This document shows, piece by piece, positions 63,301 through 64,000 of a stretch of DNA of 64,000 nucleotides. Source of the DNA: Micromonospora nigra (GTDB lineage: Bacteria > Actinomycetota > Actinomycetes > Mycobacteriales > Micromonosporaceae); NCBI RefSeq assembly GCF_900091585.1, contig NZ_FMHT01000003.1:5482001-5546000 (forward strand). Direction: 5' to 3'. A program made the translations under genes and the position numbers. Numbering within the stretch: position 1 is the stretch's first letter; the number at the start of each line of letters is the position of its first letter. The notes under the pieces are model-generated. The model was not told the origin of the DNA. It saw only the letters and a list, made by a program, of their open reading frames with translations, and made no database searches.

Positions 63301-64000
63301 GTGTCCACGGTGAACTCGAGTAGGGCCTCGGAGGGTGCCGGGGGCCCTCGGGCGGACGCCCCACGGCCCGAGCCGGATCCCCGGCGTTGGTGGGCCCTCA
63401 CCCTGCTGTGCGGTCTGCAGTTCATGATCCTGCTGGACATGACCATCGTCAACGTGGCGTTGCCCCGCATCCAGGACTCGCTGGGCTTCTCCGAGTCCGG
63501 GCTGGCCTGGGTGGTCAACGGTTACGTGCTGATGGCGGGGGGCCTGCTGCTGCTCGGCGGGCGGCTGGCCGACTTCTTCGGCCGGCGCCGGCTCCTGCTG
63601 GCCGGCGTGGTCATCTTCGCGATCTCCTCCGCCGTCTGCGGTGCGGCTGTCAACCAGTCGATGATGGTCGCCGGCCGGTTCGGCCAGGGCATCGCCGAGG
63701 CGCTCGCCGCGCCGGCGTCCCTCGGCATGATCGCCCTGCTGTTCACCGACCCGAAGGAGCGCACGAAGGCCCTCGGCATCTGGGGCGGCCTGGTGGCGCT
63801 GGGCGGCACCCTCGGCTACGTCATCTCCGGCCTGCTGACCGACCTCGCCTCCTGGCGCTGGATCTTCTACATCAACCTGCCGGTCGCCCTCGTGGTGTTC
63901 CTGCTCCTGCCGCGCCTGGTGGCGGAGAGCAAGATGGTCCGGCAGAAGGGCGAGACGCTCGACGTGGCCGGCGCGGTCACCTCCACCTCGGGTCTCGTCG
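63301..64000 (+). CDS. Second EmrB/QacA-type MFS exporter, 5' part
   Basis: The GTG start has AAGGAG eight bases upstream. After a roughly 30-residue Pro/Ala-rich cytoplasmic leader come WWALTLLCGLQFMILLDMTI, VNVALPRIQDSLG, GGRLADFFGRRRLLL (motif A) and GIWGGLVALGGTLGYVISGL (motif C), the 14-TM antiporter pattern. The window ends after 233 codons, still open. It is clearly a different protein from the exporter at 60420, so the cluster carries two drug pumps. Confidence 0.93.
   Translation, partial: MSTVNSSRASEGAGGPRADAPRPEPDPRRWWALTLLCGLQFMILLDMTIVNVALPRIQDSLGFSESGLAWVVNGYVLMAGGLLLLGGRLADFFGRRRLLLAGVVIFAISSAVCGAAVNQSMMVAGRFGQGIAEALAAPASLGMIALLFTDPKERTKALGIWGGLVALGGTLGYVISGLLTDLASWRWIFYINLPVALVVFLLLPRLVAESKMVRQKGETLDVAGAVTSTSGLV

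Noticed and set aside
1..64000. tRNA, rRNA, CRISPR, prophage or phage attachment features
   Set aside because: No cloverleaf-like segments, regularly spaced repeats, integrase genes or att-like duplications were seen on reading.

Overview
This 64 kb window is high-GC actinomycete DNA. It has GTG and TTG starts, stop/start overlaps of the ATGA and GTGA type, and G/C-rich codon third positions. The gene content would suit a Micromonosporaceae-like organism, but that assignment is inference. I found no rRNA, tRNA, CRISPR array, insertion sequence or replication origin.

Bases 1-7.7 kb hold a one-direction operon for unsaturated uronides: an ABC sugar importer (binding protein cut by the window edge, two permeases), a YesL-like protein, a GH88 unsaturated glucuronyl hydrolase, a KduI/IolB-family isomerase, a KduD-like dehydrogenase and a DeoR/LacI-hybrid regulator. 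A secreted GH43-CBM13 enzyme (exo-beta-1,3-galactanase-like) follows at 7.8-9.3 kb. Bases 9.6-13.9 kb are a mixed stretch: a TetR/NmrA/deazaflavin-nitroreductase-like operon, a decayed DUF5753 regulator, an LRV-repeat protein and a methyltransferase behind a perfect 35-nt inverted repeat.

Bases 13.9-28.3 kb form an arabinan-utilisation locus: five secreted GH43 enzymes carrying AbfB (CBM42) or ricin-type (CBM13) modules, an intracellular GH51 arabinofuranosidase, an ABC importer and a LacI regulator. Two promoters share a TTGACA box and a palindromic TGTTAWCG operator. The locus also has a 574-bp identical direct repeat encoding a lectin module fused to two different catalytic domains. Three apparent single-base frameshifts in the locus all lie at runs of five G.

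From about 28.5 kb to the right edge lies a biosynthetic cluster built around an enediyne polyketide synthase (PKSE, 39.2-45.0 kb). The thioesterase TebC, two DUF1702 (UnbL-family) proteins, UnbV and UnbU form the warhead cassette. A flavin reductase, P450, GMC oxidoreductase with small companion, epoxide hydrolase, O-methyltransferase and FAD monooxygenase act as likely tailoring enzymes. This set resembles nine-membered enediyne clusters (C-1027, neocarzinostatin type), but no apoprotein gene is visible. Less usual passengers are an intact second-type glutamyl-tRNA reductase, a CopC-like protein with a His-rich membrane protein, an AhpD-like protein, and a GT2-GtrA/ChbG-deacetylase pair with a methyltransferase. 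MerR and AraC regulators sit at the left side. A TetR regulator, a VOC protein and two EmrB/QacA-type exporters, the last cut by the window edge, form a probable resistance block at the right.
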